This document shows positions 56,383 to 64,000 of a stretch of 64,000 bases of DNA, piece by piece; the stretch's first letter is position 1; every line of letters begins with the position of its first letter. The notes under the pieces were generated by a model. It worked only from the letters and a program-made list of their open reading frames with translations. It was not told where the DNA came from and ran no database searches. The stretch is from positions 248,001 to 312,000 of the forward strand of contig NZ_JAINWI010000004.1 in assembly GCF_021021435.1 (NCBI RefSeq). The letters run 5' to 3'. Position numbers and translations under genes: made by a program. The stretch comes from Seohaeicola saemankumensis (lineage in GTDB: Bacteria > Pseudomonadota > Alphaproteobacteria > Rhodobacterales > Rhodobacteraceae).

Positions 56383-57992
56383 CACACTTGCCCTCTTCTG
56401 TCTTCAAGCCAGCCACGAAGAATTTCGACGGTTTCGTCCTGACGTTCGGCAATCAGGAAACGGAGGCGCTCGACCGAGTCGCCGACCACCGAAACATCCT
56501 TGGATTCGAATTTTGCCGGAGTGGGTGCCATTTGTAGACCAATGGGATTGAAATCATCATCTGCTATCTCGCCGGTTAGAGGCGTTAGACTATCGGAGTT
56601 CTCGACTTCCTTGGTTGTAGCGAAACTTGGAGCGGTCATCTCATCGCGGAGACCATTGCCACGTAGGATCGGCCGCAAAACGAACAATCCGAGTATGAGA
56701 ATAACCACGGTCAGTACTGTAAACTGAATCAGTGAAATCGCATCCAGTTGAAGACCTCCTAGTAAGGTCGATGACGACTCTGTTCCTAATGGTTCATTCT
56801 GAAGGAACTCCATAGATTTCAACGTGATGACATCGCCGCGACTTTCATCAAAGCCGACCGCAGATGCCACAAGATCGCGGAGGGTTTCCAGTTCTTCGTC
56901 AGACCTTGGCTCAAACCTTGCTTCACCGCCGGGTTCAGCAAAAGCGACGCCGTTCACAAGGACCGCAACAGTCATCCTTTTGATTGCTCCTGGTAGCTTC
57001 ATCAGTTCGCGGGAGGTTTCCGAGACTTCGTAGTTAACTCTCTCGCGGGATTGGTTGTTCGAACTCCGCGCGCCACTACCGGCTTGCGCATCGCCGTCGG
57101 GAAGATTGGAGGCGACAGTCACCGTGCCACCAGCCATATTTGTGGAACTGTTGTTCTCCTCTTCGGTGTCCGTACTAATAGCAACGCGGCTGTTGGGATC
57201 GAATGACCGCTCTCGTATCGTTTCGGTGTCTGTTTCAGCTGTTATATTCACCTCGACCATTGCGTTTCCAAGACCAACTCTCGCCTCAAGAAGGCGGGTT
57301 ACGCGCTCACGGATCAAGTTGATGCGCTCATCGCCACGCAGGGTTGATCCGTTGGGGTCAAGAGGTGTGATCAGGCCTGATACACTGTCGATGATTGCAA
57401 CATCATCGGGCTTCAGTGAAGCGACTGCGGCTGAAACAAGGTATCTGATGGCTTGAGCCTGTTCCTGCGTGAGAGCACCATTCAATGTGGTGACCGTGAC
57501 CGAGGCAGAGGGTTTTGTCTCGCGCAGAAATGGTGTGCTGCCCGCGCGGGCTATGTGGACGCGCGCTGACTGGATTGCTGGGCTGGTAATGATGGTACGA
57601 CCCAGTTCACCTTCTTTGGCGCGCCAATAGGTGGCATCGAACATCTGTGCTGTCGTGCCGAAGCCAGTGAGGGAATCCAGTAATTCATAGCCTTGAGCAT
57701 TGATGGCCGGTAGACCTTCACCCGCGAGCGACATCCGCAAACTGTCGCGCTGAAGCGCGTCCACATAAATCGCAGCGCCGCGGACATCATGCACAACGCT
57801 GCGCTGCTCCAGTGCTTGCAATACTTCACCTGCAGCTCGTGCGTCCAGTCCGGCGTATAACAAAGACATCGACGGCGCCGAGGCCAGTTTGCCCAGCCCT
57901 AGAATCGCCAAGAACATGATCAAAGACACAATACCGACGACAATGCGCTTTCGGAGATCCAGAGCAGACCAAACATTCAGTATTTGTGGCAT
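56382..57992 (-). CDS. fliF: Flagellar MS-ring protein FliF
   Basis: 536 residues. First membrane helix (about 18-38), ring-building motif region with LLYAGLDARAAGEVLQALEQRSV and TTAQMFDATYWRAKEGELGRTI, ARVHIA, then the second periplasmic domain with SRERVNYEVSETSRELMKLPGAIKRMTVAVLVNG, second membrane helix (about 425-447) and cytoplasmic C-tail ERQDETVEILRGWLEDRRG that binds FliG. GGAGG precedes the ATG. No fliG follows it; fliH is next instead. Confidence 0.95.
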   Translation of the reverse strand: MPQILNVWSALDLRKRIVVGIVSLIMFLAILGLGKLASAPSMSLLYAGLDARAAGEVLQALEQRSVVHDVRGAAIYVDALQRDSLRMSLAGEGLPAINAQGYELLDSLTGFGTTAQMFDATYWRAKEGELGRTIITSPAIQSARVHIARAGSTPFLRETKPSASVTVTTLNGALTQEQAQAIRYLVSAAVASLKPDDVAIIDSVSGLITPLDPNGSTLRGDERINLIRERVTRLLEARVGLGNAMVEVNITAETDTETIRERSFDPNSRVAISTDTEEENNSSTNMAGGTVTVASNLPDGDAQAGSGARSSNNQSRERVNYEVSETSRELMKLPGAIKRMTVAVLVNGVAFAEPGGEARFEPRSDEELETLRDLVASAVGFDESRGDVITLKSMEFLQNEPLGTESSSTLLGGLQLDAISLIQFTVLTVVILILGLFVLRPILRGNGLRDEMTAPSFATTKEVENSDSLTPLTGEIADDDFNPIGLQMAPTPAKFESKDVSVVGDSVERLRFLIAERQDETVEILRGWLEDRRGQV

Positions 57993-58051
57993 TCACACCT
58001 CCAGGCTATCGGAGAATTTCACTCTCTCCCGCCCTTATAGGGTGACCCTAA

Positions 58052-58066
58052 TTAACAATCGGTTAG
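58052..58066. promoter_or_regulatory. CtrA-like box in the fliF / fliL divergent promoter region
   Basis: TTAA-CAATCGG-TTAG (reverse complement CTAA-N7-TTAA) fits TTAA-N7-TTAA with one mismatch. It lies 60 bases from the fliF start and 48 from the fliL start, so a single site could serve both directions. Confidence 0.5.
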
Positions 58067-58113
58067 CTCCTCAGCGGTTAGAAGAGAGCAGTCGAAAATG
58101 GGGAGTTGCAACA

Positions 58114-58596
58114 ATGGCAAGCGCAGAAGCCTCGGCCGATGCAGTTGACGGGAAATCCGCACGTTGGCCTTTGATAGTTGGTGTTCTGCTGGCCTTGGCG
58201 GGTGCCGCAGGTGGGTTTTATCTGGTGTCGGCAGGACTGATTTTGAACGGCGAATCAAAGCCGGTAGCGAAAGCTGCCTCGGACCCTTCTTTACCGGATG
58301 TGCGATTTGTGGCCCTTGACCCCATGTTGATTTCTCTGGGTCCAAAATCGAACAACAGGCATCTGCGTTTTACGGCGCAGTTGGAAGTGCCAAGTGCATC
58401 GCTATCCGAAGTTCAGAAGATCCTGCCAAGGGTCGTAGATGTGCTGAACAGCTACCTTCGTGCTGTCGAAACTGGGGATATTGAAAATCCCGCAATCCTT
58501 TCGAAACTGCGCGCGCAAATGCTGCGACGGATCCAGATCGTCACTGGCGAAGGGCGCGTCCGCGATTTGTTGATCATGGAATTTGTTCTCAACTGA
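58114..58596 (+). CDS. fliL: Flagellar basal body-associated protein FliL
   Basis: 160 residues. Short N-terminus, one membrane helix (about 20-42, LIVGVLLALAGAAGGFYLVSAG), then the periplasmic FliL domain with FVALDPMLISLGPKSNNRHLRFTAQLEV and the C-terminal KLRAQMLRRIQIVTGEGRVRDLLIMEFVLN. FliL surrounds the stator and aids motor function. The ATG at 58114 follows GGGGAG; the longer frame upstream runs into the promoter region. The next gene starts 12 bases on. Confidence 0.93.
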   Translation: MASAEASADAVDGKSARWPLIVGVLLALAGAAGGFYLVSAGLILNGESKPVAKAASDPSLPDVRFVALDPMLISLGPKSNNRHLRFTAQLEVPSASLSEVQKILPRVVDVLNSYLRAVETGDIENPAILSKLRAQMLRRIQIVTGEGRVRDLLIMEFVLN

Positions 58597-58608
58597 CTGG
58601 AAAGCCTT

Positions 58609-58998
58609 ATGGAAATGATCGCGGATATCTTGCTCGTTGCTGGTGCCTTGGGGGCAGGTTTCTATTGCTTTGTTCTTGCGCGACGCCTTGCCCGCTTCAA
58701 TGACCTTGAGAACGGAATGGGTGGGGCGGTGGCCACCTTGTCCGCGCAGGTCGATGATTTGACTCGCGCACTTTCGATGGCGCAAAAAACGGCGACGGCT
58801 TCTTCAGGCACATTGGAGAGTTTGACGGAGCGTGCCGATAACGTTGCTCGGAAGCTGGAGCTTTTGGTCGCAACAATGCATGATTTACCAACGGACCCAT
58901 CCCCAGAACCGACAATATCTGAGTTTGAGAGATCCTCGAAACCTGTGCGGGCGCCGGAGCCAGTATTCATGCGCCATGGAAGCGTAAGCCGCGGGTGA
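58609..58998 (+). CDS. Small membrane-anchored flagellar-cluster protein
   Basis: 129 residues. One N-terminal membrane helix (about 4-24, IADILLVAGALGAGFYCFVLA) and then a coiled-coil stretch (about 36-90, LSAQVDDLTRALSMAQK..LTERADNVARKLELL). The C-tail is Pro/Glu-rich. Similar short proteins sit beside fliL in alphaproteobacterial flagellar clusters, possibly DUF6468; I am not certain of the family. Overlaps the next gene as TGATG, so it is probably a co-assembling motor accessory. Confidence 0.65.
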   Translation: MEMIADILLVAGALGAGFYCFVLARRLARFNDLENGMGGAVATLSAQVDDLTRALSMAQKTATASSGTLESLTERADNVARKLELLVATMHDLPTDPSPEPTISEFERSSKPVRAPEPVFMRHGSVSRG

Positions 58999-59594
58999 TG
59001 ATTGTGAAGCCTGTTTCAAGAAAAGAAAGTCTCGGCCATCGAACGCTTGGAGTTCTTTCAATTATTGCTGTGCTTTTGATCAGCTCGGCACTCATGCGTT
59101 TCAGTATTGGCGCGGGCAAGGCATTTGCAAATGCGGATGGCATAGAGTTGGGCAGTGAACCTTCCGAGCAGGAATGCACGTCCCGACCCGAGCTCGCGGG
59201 GTTGCTGGCGGCATTTCAAAGCCGTGAACAAGCGCTTGTCGAGAAAGAAGATCAGATGCGGGCACGCTTGCAGGCGCTTGCTTTCGCCGACCAGGAAGTC
59301 GAGGCCAAACTGGCACGCTTGACGGATGTTGAGGAAAAACTTCGCAATACGATTGCGCTGGCCGATTCCGCTGCGGAGGACGACATTTCGCGGCTTGTTT
59401 CAGTTTACGAAGCGATGAAACCCAAAGATGCAGCACTGCTTTTCGAGGAGATGGCGCCGGAATTTGCGGCTGGCTTTCTGGCCCGCATGCGGCCTGAATC
59501 GGCGGCGGGCGTTCTGAGTGGCTTGAGCCCCGAGGTCGCCTATGCCCTTAGCATCAGACTTGCGGGCCGAAATGCCTTGGTCCCTCAGGATTGA
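58998..59594 (+). CDS. MotE-like flagellar protein with MgtE N-terminal-type domain
   Basis: 198 residues from ATG 58998 (GTG 58995 is an alternative). Membrane helix (about 18-38), a coiled coil (about 70-125, REQALVEKEDQMRARLQALAFADQEVEAKLARL), and a C-terminal MgtE_N-like helical domain (about 130-195: LVSVYEAMKPKDAALLFEEMAPEFAAGFLARMRPESAAGVLSGL). In Sinorhizobium, MotE with this layout is a periplasmic chaperone for MotC. Its place just before motA supports a stator or motor assembly role here. Confidence 0.78.
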   Translation: MIVKPVSRKESLGHRTLGVLSIIAVLLISSALMRFSIGAGKAFANADGIELGSEPSEQECTSRPELAGLLAAFQSREQALVEKEDQMRARLQALAFADQEVEAKLARLTDVEEKLRNTIALADSAAEDDISRLVSVYEAMKPKDAALLFEEMAPEFAAGFLARMRPESAAGVLSGLSPEVAYALSIRLAGRNALVPQD

Positions 59595-59665
59595 CCAGTA
59601 CATTTCGGAGAAAATTAACCTGAGGTCTTTAGTTTTCGAAAAGTGACCTGATCGGAGATTCTAAG

Positions 59666-60535
59666 ATGTTGGGGATTGTCGGTGTTGTTCTGATTTTTGT
59701 GATGGTTTTTGGGGGCTACCTTCTGGCTGGAGGAAAGTTGGGAATCATCCTGAAATCCCTGCCCTTCGAAATGATGATGATTGGGGGCGCGGCTGTAGGA
59801 GCGTTCCTGATCAGCAATGATTCATCCGCAGTGAAACACACTTTGAAAGATCTGGGTAAAGTGTTCAAAGGGCCGAAATGGTCATCGCAAGACTACCGCG
59901 ATTTGTTGTGCCTGCTCTATGAACTTATCCGCCTTGCAAGGCAAAGTCCGGTCGCGATTGAAGAGCATACTGAAGCCCCGGAAATCTCCGCAATCTTCTT
60001 GAGATATCCCCGAATTCTTGCGGATAGGGAAGCTGTGCACCTTATCTGTGACACATTGCGGTCAGCGTCGCTGAGCTATGATGACCCGCATCAGGTCGAA
60101 GAGGTGCTTGAAAAAAGAATAGATGAAAACCTCCATCACGCGATGCATTCAAGTCACGCACTTCAGACCGTGGCAGACGGTCTTCCAGCGCTTGGTATTG
60201 TGGCTGCAGTGCTTGGTGTGATTAAAACAATGGGTTCAATTGACCAGCCACCTGAGGTGCTGGGAAAGATGATCGGCGGCGCTCTTGTTGGAACTTTTCT
60301 TGGCGTATTCCTAGCCTACGGGTTGGTTGACCCATTCGCCTCAAAGTTGAAGAATGTAGTCGAGGAAGACGCCCATTTCTATCAACTGATCCGAGAGGTT
60401 CTTGTCGCCAATCTTTACAATCATCCAACTAACATTTGCATCGAAGTCGGACGTCAGAATACGCCATCTCACTGTCGGCCCAGCTTCAATGACCTTGAAG
60501 AAGCTCTCAAAACTATCAAACAGGAAGCAGCATGA
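59666..60535 (+). CDS. motA: Flagellar motor stator protein MotA
   Basis: 289 residues. Four membrane helices (about 3-22, 33-50, 172-192, 200-222) with a cytoplasmic loop between the second and third. GGYLLAGGKLGIILKSLPFEMMMIGGAAVGAF, LPALGIVAAVLGVIKTMG (proton-path proline) and GALVGTFLGVFLAYGLVDP are the conserved parts. GGAG lies upstream of the ATG. The last codons overlap the following gene as ATGA, so the downstream protein is translated from the same message. Confidence 0.95.
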   Translation: MLGIVGVVLIFVMVFGGYLLAGGKLGIILKSLPFEMMMIGGAAVGAFLISNDSSAVKHTLKDLGKVFKGPKWSSQDYRDLLCLLYELIRLARQSPVAIEEHTEAPEISAIFLRYPRILADREAVHLICDTLRSASLSYDDPHQVEEVLEKRIDENLHHAMHSSHALQTVADGLPALGIVAAVLGVIKTMGSIDQPPEVLGKMIGGALVGTFLGVFLAYGLVDPFASKLKNVVEEDAHFYQLIREVLVANLYNHPTNICIEVGRQNTPSHCRPSFNDLEEALKTIKQEAA

Positions 60536-62802
60536 TCCGGTTGATTGCTTCGCTCTTCTTCCTGTTGGCGGCTGCGGATGTTGCAACGGCACAAACGCTA
60601 ATTGTACGAACAGGAGAACACGGTGAGTTCACGAGAATTGTAGCCAACCTTCCAGATGACATGAGCCCAAGGGTCATACCCACGGCTTATGGGTTGGAAA
60701 TCCAGTTTCCAACAGAGCCTGACGAAATCGATGTTACAAATACTTTTGCACGGATTGATCGTGAACGCATCGCGAATATTTCGATTCAGTCAGATCAAAG
60801 AACTATTCGCGTGGAATTTGCATGTGAATGCGGGTTTCGAACCTTCACACAAGACAGAGAATTTCTTGTGATCGATGTTGGAGAAACTTTCCCATTTGAA
60901 CTTACTGCGGATGTATCCGATCGGATAATGACTGGAATACGCAGGAGTGAACCCTTGCAAACATCACAGATATTACCACTCTTTTTCATCAGTCAGCAGG
61001 ATGATCCAGAATTATCGCAATTCTTTGATAATCGAACTGAAGCATCGCTCAGCGCACCTACCAGTGCAGCAATTTTTCGAGAGAACCTTCAAGAACGGTC
61101 AAATCAAAGTGACATGGATAGTCGCGTAGAAGGTGTAGATGTTTCATTATTGAACGCGATCAAACTAGCTACAAGACGTGGCATTCTGAATGTTGACCAG
61201 GTAGGTAATGCGGACGCAAAAAAACCTGACGTCATTCACCGCCTGAAGCGGGTCGAAAACATCCAAACACATATGGATGAAGGTCAAAATCCTGATGGTC
61301 GAGCAATAGACCGCTCTGCGGGCGAAGATACCAATTGTTTGGCAGAAAGCGATCTGAACATTGGTGAGTGGTCTGCAAGTCAAAATTTTTCCGATGGATT
61401 AGCCCTTTGGAACCGCAGTTTAGTTCAAGATTTAGACAAGCTGGATTCAGCGAGCGTTTTGGCCTTGGCTAGGCACTATATTTATTTTGGATTTGGAGTT
61501 GAAGCTATGGCCGCCTTGTCGTTGGTGCCGGATCTTAAACAGGCCTCCCCAGTTATCTTCAGCTTGTCGCAGATTTTGGACCAGGGTTGGGATGCCGAGA
61601 ATACAACTTTCCAAGGGATGCTCCAATGTGAGGGTCCAGCTTCCCTTTGGTCAGCCATGTCCCTAGAATTTTTACCCAAAGCGTCAGGGATAAATACGCG
61701 TGCTGTTCGTCTGGCATTCGAGGCGTTGCCACGAAATCTGAAAGAAAATATCGGCCCCCAACTTGCCGCACGACTTTCGAAAGCTGGAGAGACAGTAGCA
61801 GCTGATGCTATACTTGCCAGCATATCTAGTAACAATTCTGAAATTTCACCTTATATTGAGTTGTCCAAAGCAAAGCTAAGTCTGGATTTGTCTAATCAGC
61901 CCGAGGCTCAAATTCGTTTGGAGCAAGTTTCTCGACTAAACTCAGAGCTAGCTCCGATCGCCCTTATCGACCTGATTAAATCAAAAATAAATCAGAGTCA
62001 CAGTGTTGAGAGAGAACTAATAGAAGTTCTCGAGTCATATATCTTTGAGTATAGAGGTACAGACATCGAGAAGGATCTCAATTATACTCACATAATTGCT
62101 CTTGCATATTCCGATCAATTTCAGACCGCTATAGATTATCTGATTGAAACAAAAGATACTATATCGCATCAAGGCCGACTTGAAGCGATGTCACAAGTTA
62201 TTGAGCGACTGGTTAGTCACGCATCAGACGTAGATTTTCTGGCTATAGCAGCGCAGGCGGGCTTACCTGATATGTCAATTCAGGCTCGAAGTGTATTAGT
62301 GGAAAGGTTGCTGTCATTGGGATTTAAAGACTTAGCACAGCGAGACGATTTACTTTCTGGAGAATCAACAATAGAGGTAAATCAAGAATTTTCCCATGAT
62401 TTAGCTAATTCAGCTTCCAGGTATCTAGTAAATGAACAGGTGGAACTTCCTTTACAAAATGAAGGCAACACCTTTTCTCGTGATCGGAGGGGCGATCTTG
62501 GTTTGACCACTGCTGAGAATAAAACCCTCGAGAGTTTTCATTCTAGGGCTTTCGAAGACGAGCAACGTTTTCTACCCGTAATAAATCAGAGTGATGGATC
62601 TCGTGAGCTTGGTGTCGCGAATGTCTCGGAACTTGCTGAATTGATGTTTGGACAGACGGAACCGTCAGAAGGGTTGGATTCTGATGAAAACAAGCGAAGG
62701 CAGCTTGTCACCCTTGGTCAAGCCAAAGACCTTATTACTGAAAGTAACTCAACGCGGCAAAAACTTAAGGAGTTTTTGGATAATTTTCAAATAGTCCAGT
62801 AG
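60532..62802 (+). CDS. Large secreted protein of unknown function, coupled to motA
   Basis: 756 residues. Clear signal peptide MIRLIASLFFLLAAADVATA with cleavage near residue 21. Residues about 22-115 are beta-rich with an AMIN-like rhythm (RTGEHGEFTRIVANLPDD, YGLEIQFP, RVEFACECGF). A linker follows, then a helix-repeat (TPR/solenoid-like) region at about 295-600, and a polar C-terminus. I do not recognise a family; layout and place recall the rhizobial motor protein MotC, which aids MotB. The 3' two thirds are clearly AT-richer than neighbours. Confidence 0.7.
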   Translation: MIRLIASLFFLLAAADVATAQTLIVRTGEHGEFTRIVANLPDDMSPRVIPTAYGLEIQFPTEPDEIDVTNTFARIDRERIANISIQSDQRTIRVEFACECGFRTFTQDREFLVIDVGETFPFELTADVSDRIMTGIRRSEPLQTSQILPLFFISQQDDPELSQFFDNRTEASLSAPTSAAIFRENLQERSNQSDMDSRVEGVDVSLLNAIKLATRRGILNVDQVGNADAKKPDVIHRLKRVENIQTHMDEGQNPDGRAIDRSAGEDTNCLAESDLNIGEWSASQNFSDGLALWNRSLVQDLDKLDSASVLALARHYIYFGFGVEAMAALSLVPDLKQASPVIFSLSQILDQGWDAENTTFQGMLQCEGPASLWSAMSLEFLPKASGINTRAVRLAFEALPRNLKENIGPQLAARLSKAGETVAADAILASISSNNSEISPYIELSKAKLSLDLSNQPEAQIRLEQVSRLNSELAPIALIDLIKSKINQSHSVERELIEVLESYIFEYRGTDIEKDLNYTHIIALAYSDQFQTAIDYLIETKDTISHQGRLEAMSQVIERLVSHASDVDFLAIAAQAGLPDMSIQARSVLVERLLSLGFKDLAQRDDLLSGESTIEVNQEFSHDLANSASRYLVNEQVELPLQNEGNTFSRDRRGDLGLTTAENKTLESFHSRAFEDEQRFLPVINQSDGSRELGVANVSELAELMFGQTEPSEGLDSDENKRRQLVTLGQAKDLITESNSTRQKLKEFLDNFQIVQ

Positions 62803-62939
62803 AAAAAAATCACGTTAGTATGCCCGCGAAGAGTAAATTACAGTGACCTATCGTTAAGACATTAAGTGTATTGCTCATTTGGTAAGAGAAAGAAGAACTT
62901 TAGAGAGTTGTAGCTGCTTCCCAGAATGAAGAATAAATA
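62803..62939. other. AT-rich gap before the lytic transglycosylase gene
   Basis: 137 bases with no gene. TTAAGACATTAA at about 62852-62863 has two TTAA halves but only four bases between them, so it is not a CtrA box. No hairpin or promoter pair stands out. Confidence 0.4.
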
Positions 62940-63719
62940 GTGAGTATCGTATTGCTTCGAATTCGACGATATTGTAAAATTCAACTGGCTTTAGCCGTAG
63001 TTTTCGGAAGCTTGGTAAATGCTTCCGTTTTCTTGGTCTTTACGCCGTCGGCTCTGCAAAGCAAAACAATCGGACCACACAACAGCCACGTATCCAATCT
63101 TTGCGATGAAGCTTCTAGGATAGCTTCGAAAGATTTTGGTATTCCTGAGCGAGTTTTGCTGGCAATTGCGCGAACAGAAACAGGGCGTAGCGCACAGGGT
63201 AATACATACCCGTGGCCGTGGGCAGTGAACATGGAGGGTCGCAGCTTATGGTTTGATACTGAAAACGAAGCGCTGACATTTGTGTTTGACCATTTCAAAA
63301 CCGGATCAAGAAATTTCGATGTAGGTTGCTTCCAGATCAGTTACAGGTGGCACGGCGCGGCCTTTACTTCGATTGAACAGATGTTTGATCCTATAGAAAA
63401 TGCCCGCTACGCAGCCTCCTTTCTCAAATCCCTTTATGCCAAGAGTGGGGACTGGACAAAGGCCGTTGGTGCGTATCACTCAAGAACGAAGGAATATGCG
63501 GACCGGTATATGGTCAAATTTCGGTCGTCGTTTGCCGAAGTTGACTCAAGCAAGTCTCCTGTATTCGTTCCTTCTCTACCGACTGCGCGTGAGCCGCGCC
63601 AGAACCGTTTTCCGTTAATTCAAGATGGCCCGATTTCTGGTCTGGCTTCCCTTGTGCCGCTTCCAAATGCGACTGCTGTGACACCTGTCATCAATCTGCA
63701 GTCCTTGCCCGAGGGATAA
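62940..63719 (+). CDS. Lytic transglycosylase of the flagellar cluster
   Basis: 259 residues from a GTG with a weak ribosome site. An N-terminal hydrophobic segment (about 15-37) for export, then an SLT domain with FGIPERVLLAIARTETGR (catalytic Glu in ARTETG), DVGCFQISYRWHG and YAASFLKSLYAKSGDWTKAVGAYHS. Position five bases before flhA suggests a dedicated enzyme that opens peptidoglycan for the rod, like SltF of Rhodobacter sphaeroides. The C-terminal tail after about 185 is Pro-rich. Confidence 0.85.
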   Translation: MSIVLLRIRRYCKIQLALAVVFGSLVNASVFLVFTPSALQSKTIGPHNSHVSNLCDEASRIASKDFGIPERVLLAIARTETGRSAQGNTYPWPWAVNMEGRSLWFDTENEALTFVFDHFKTGSRNFDVGCFQISYRWHGAAFTSIEQMFDPIENARYAASFLKSLYAKSGDWTKAVGAYHSRTKEYADRYMVKFRSSFAEVDSSKSPVFVPSLPTAREPRQNRFPLIQDGPISGLASLVPLPNATAVTPVINLQSLPEG

Positions 63720-63723
63720 GCCT

Positions 63724-64000
63724 ATGTGGGTTGAGGTCTTGGTGCGACCTACCGTTCTTTTAGCGCTCGCGCTTATGGGGATCATCATCATGATGATCTT
63801 GCCTGTTCCCTCGATAATTCTGGACATCGGCCTCGCGCTTTCTTTCGCACTGGCTGTCCTAATATTCACAGTCACGTTGTTCATAGAGCGCCCTCTGGAT
63901 TTTTCGGCTTTTCCAACCGTCCTGTTGGCGACTTTGATGTTGCGGCTGTCGCTGAACATTTCCTCAACAAAGCTGATTATTGGGGAAGGACACACGGGAA
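63724..64000 (+). CDS. flhA: Flagellar type III export gate protein FlhA, N-terminal part
   Basis: The first 92 codons before the right edge of the window. Two membrane helices (about 9-36 and 38-57) and the highly conserved DFSAFPTVLLATLMLRLSLNISSTKLIIGEGHTG of FlhA/LcrD-type gates. FlhA is the nonamer that binds chaperone-substrate complexes and uses the proton motive force. The gene runs off the window; the other part would hold the remaining helices and the cytoplasmic domain. Confidence 0.96.
   Translation, partial: MWVEVLVRPTVLLALALMGIIIMMILPVPSIILDIGLALSFALAVLIFTVTLFIERPLDFSAFPTVLLATLMLRLSLNISSTKLIIGEGHTG

Noticed and set aside
62852-62863. CtrA box upstream of the lytic transglycosylase
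   Set aside because: The two TTAA halves are only four bases apart, not seven.

Overview
The window is chromosomal DNA of an alphaproteobacterium, most likely a flagellated member of the Rhodobacterales (Roseobacter group). The evidence is the gene order secB-dnaQ-coaE-aroE-maf / hemJ-rho-mnmE-mnmG-rsmG-parA-parB, the tim44-mltA-smr and hemD-mic60-hemY strings, and a type-1 roseobacter-like flagellar cluster. I see no phage, insertion sequence or CRISPR array, and coding density is very high with many ATGA/TGATG stop-start overlaps.

Layout. (1) 1-11647: end of addA, trxA, an unrecognised capsule-like protein, the HslVU protease, a lipoprotein hydrolase, the tim44-mltA-smr operon, fxsA, secB, then a leftward run dnaQ-coaE-aroE-maf. 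(2) 11647-12064: the only long non-coding stretch. It is AT-rich with several DnaA-box-like sites and lies between divergent gene blocks; it is the best candidate for the chromosomal origin. (3) 12065-19463: rightward origin-proximal block hemJ-rho-mnmE-mnmG-rsmG-parA-parB, with two perfect 16-bp parS sites inside mnmG and rsmG. (4) 19469-44199: housekeeping genes: hemW-rdgB-rph, hrcA-grpE, mutS, maeB, a ribokinase-like kinase, msrA, an aminotransferase-sulfotransferase pair, argG, ilvA, an HD hydrolase, ahcY, small conserved proteins, gpsA, tsaD, hemD-mic60-hemY and a tRNA-Thr(CGT). (5) 44372-48436: a leftward three-gene ABC exporter plus lipocalin-like (AttH/CrtC-type) operon. (6) 48634-64000: flagellar cluster. 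It holds motB, flgE-flgK-flgL-flgI rightward, fliF-fliH-fliN-fliP leftward, fliL and two small genes, motA, a large unrecognised secreted protein, a lytic transglycosylase and the start of flhA.

How the parts work together. Origin, DnaA boxes, parS and ParAB form one replication-segregation locus. The flagellar genes cover hook, hook-associated, P-ring, MS-ring, export and stator functions, and two promoter regions carry CtrA-like TTAA-N7-TTAA boxes, which fits CtrA control of motility known in Rhodobacterales. The least explained items are the 756-residue protein coupled to motA, the aminotransferase-sulfotransferase pair with an altered cofactor-site residue, the structured-looking intergenic DNA at 37462-37641, and the apparent absence of ppsR/hemE beside the origin. 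All functional calls rest on reading motifs and gene order; no database search was run.
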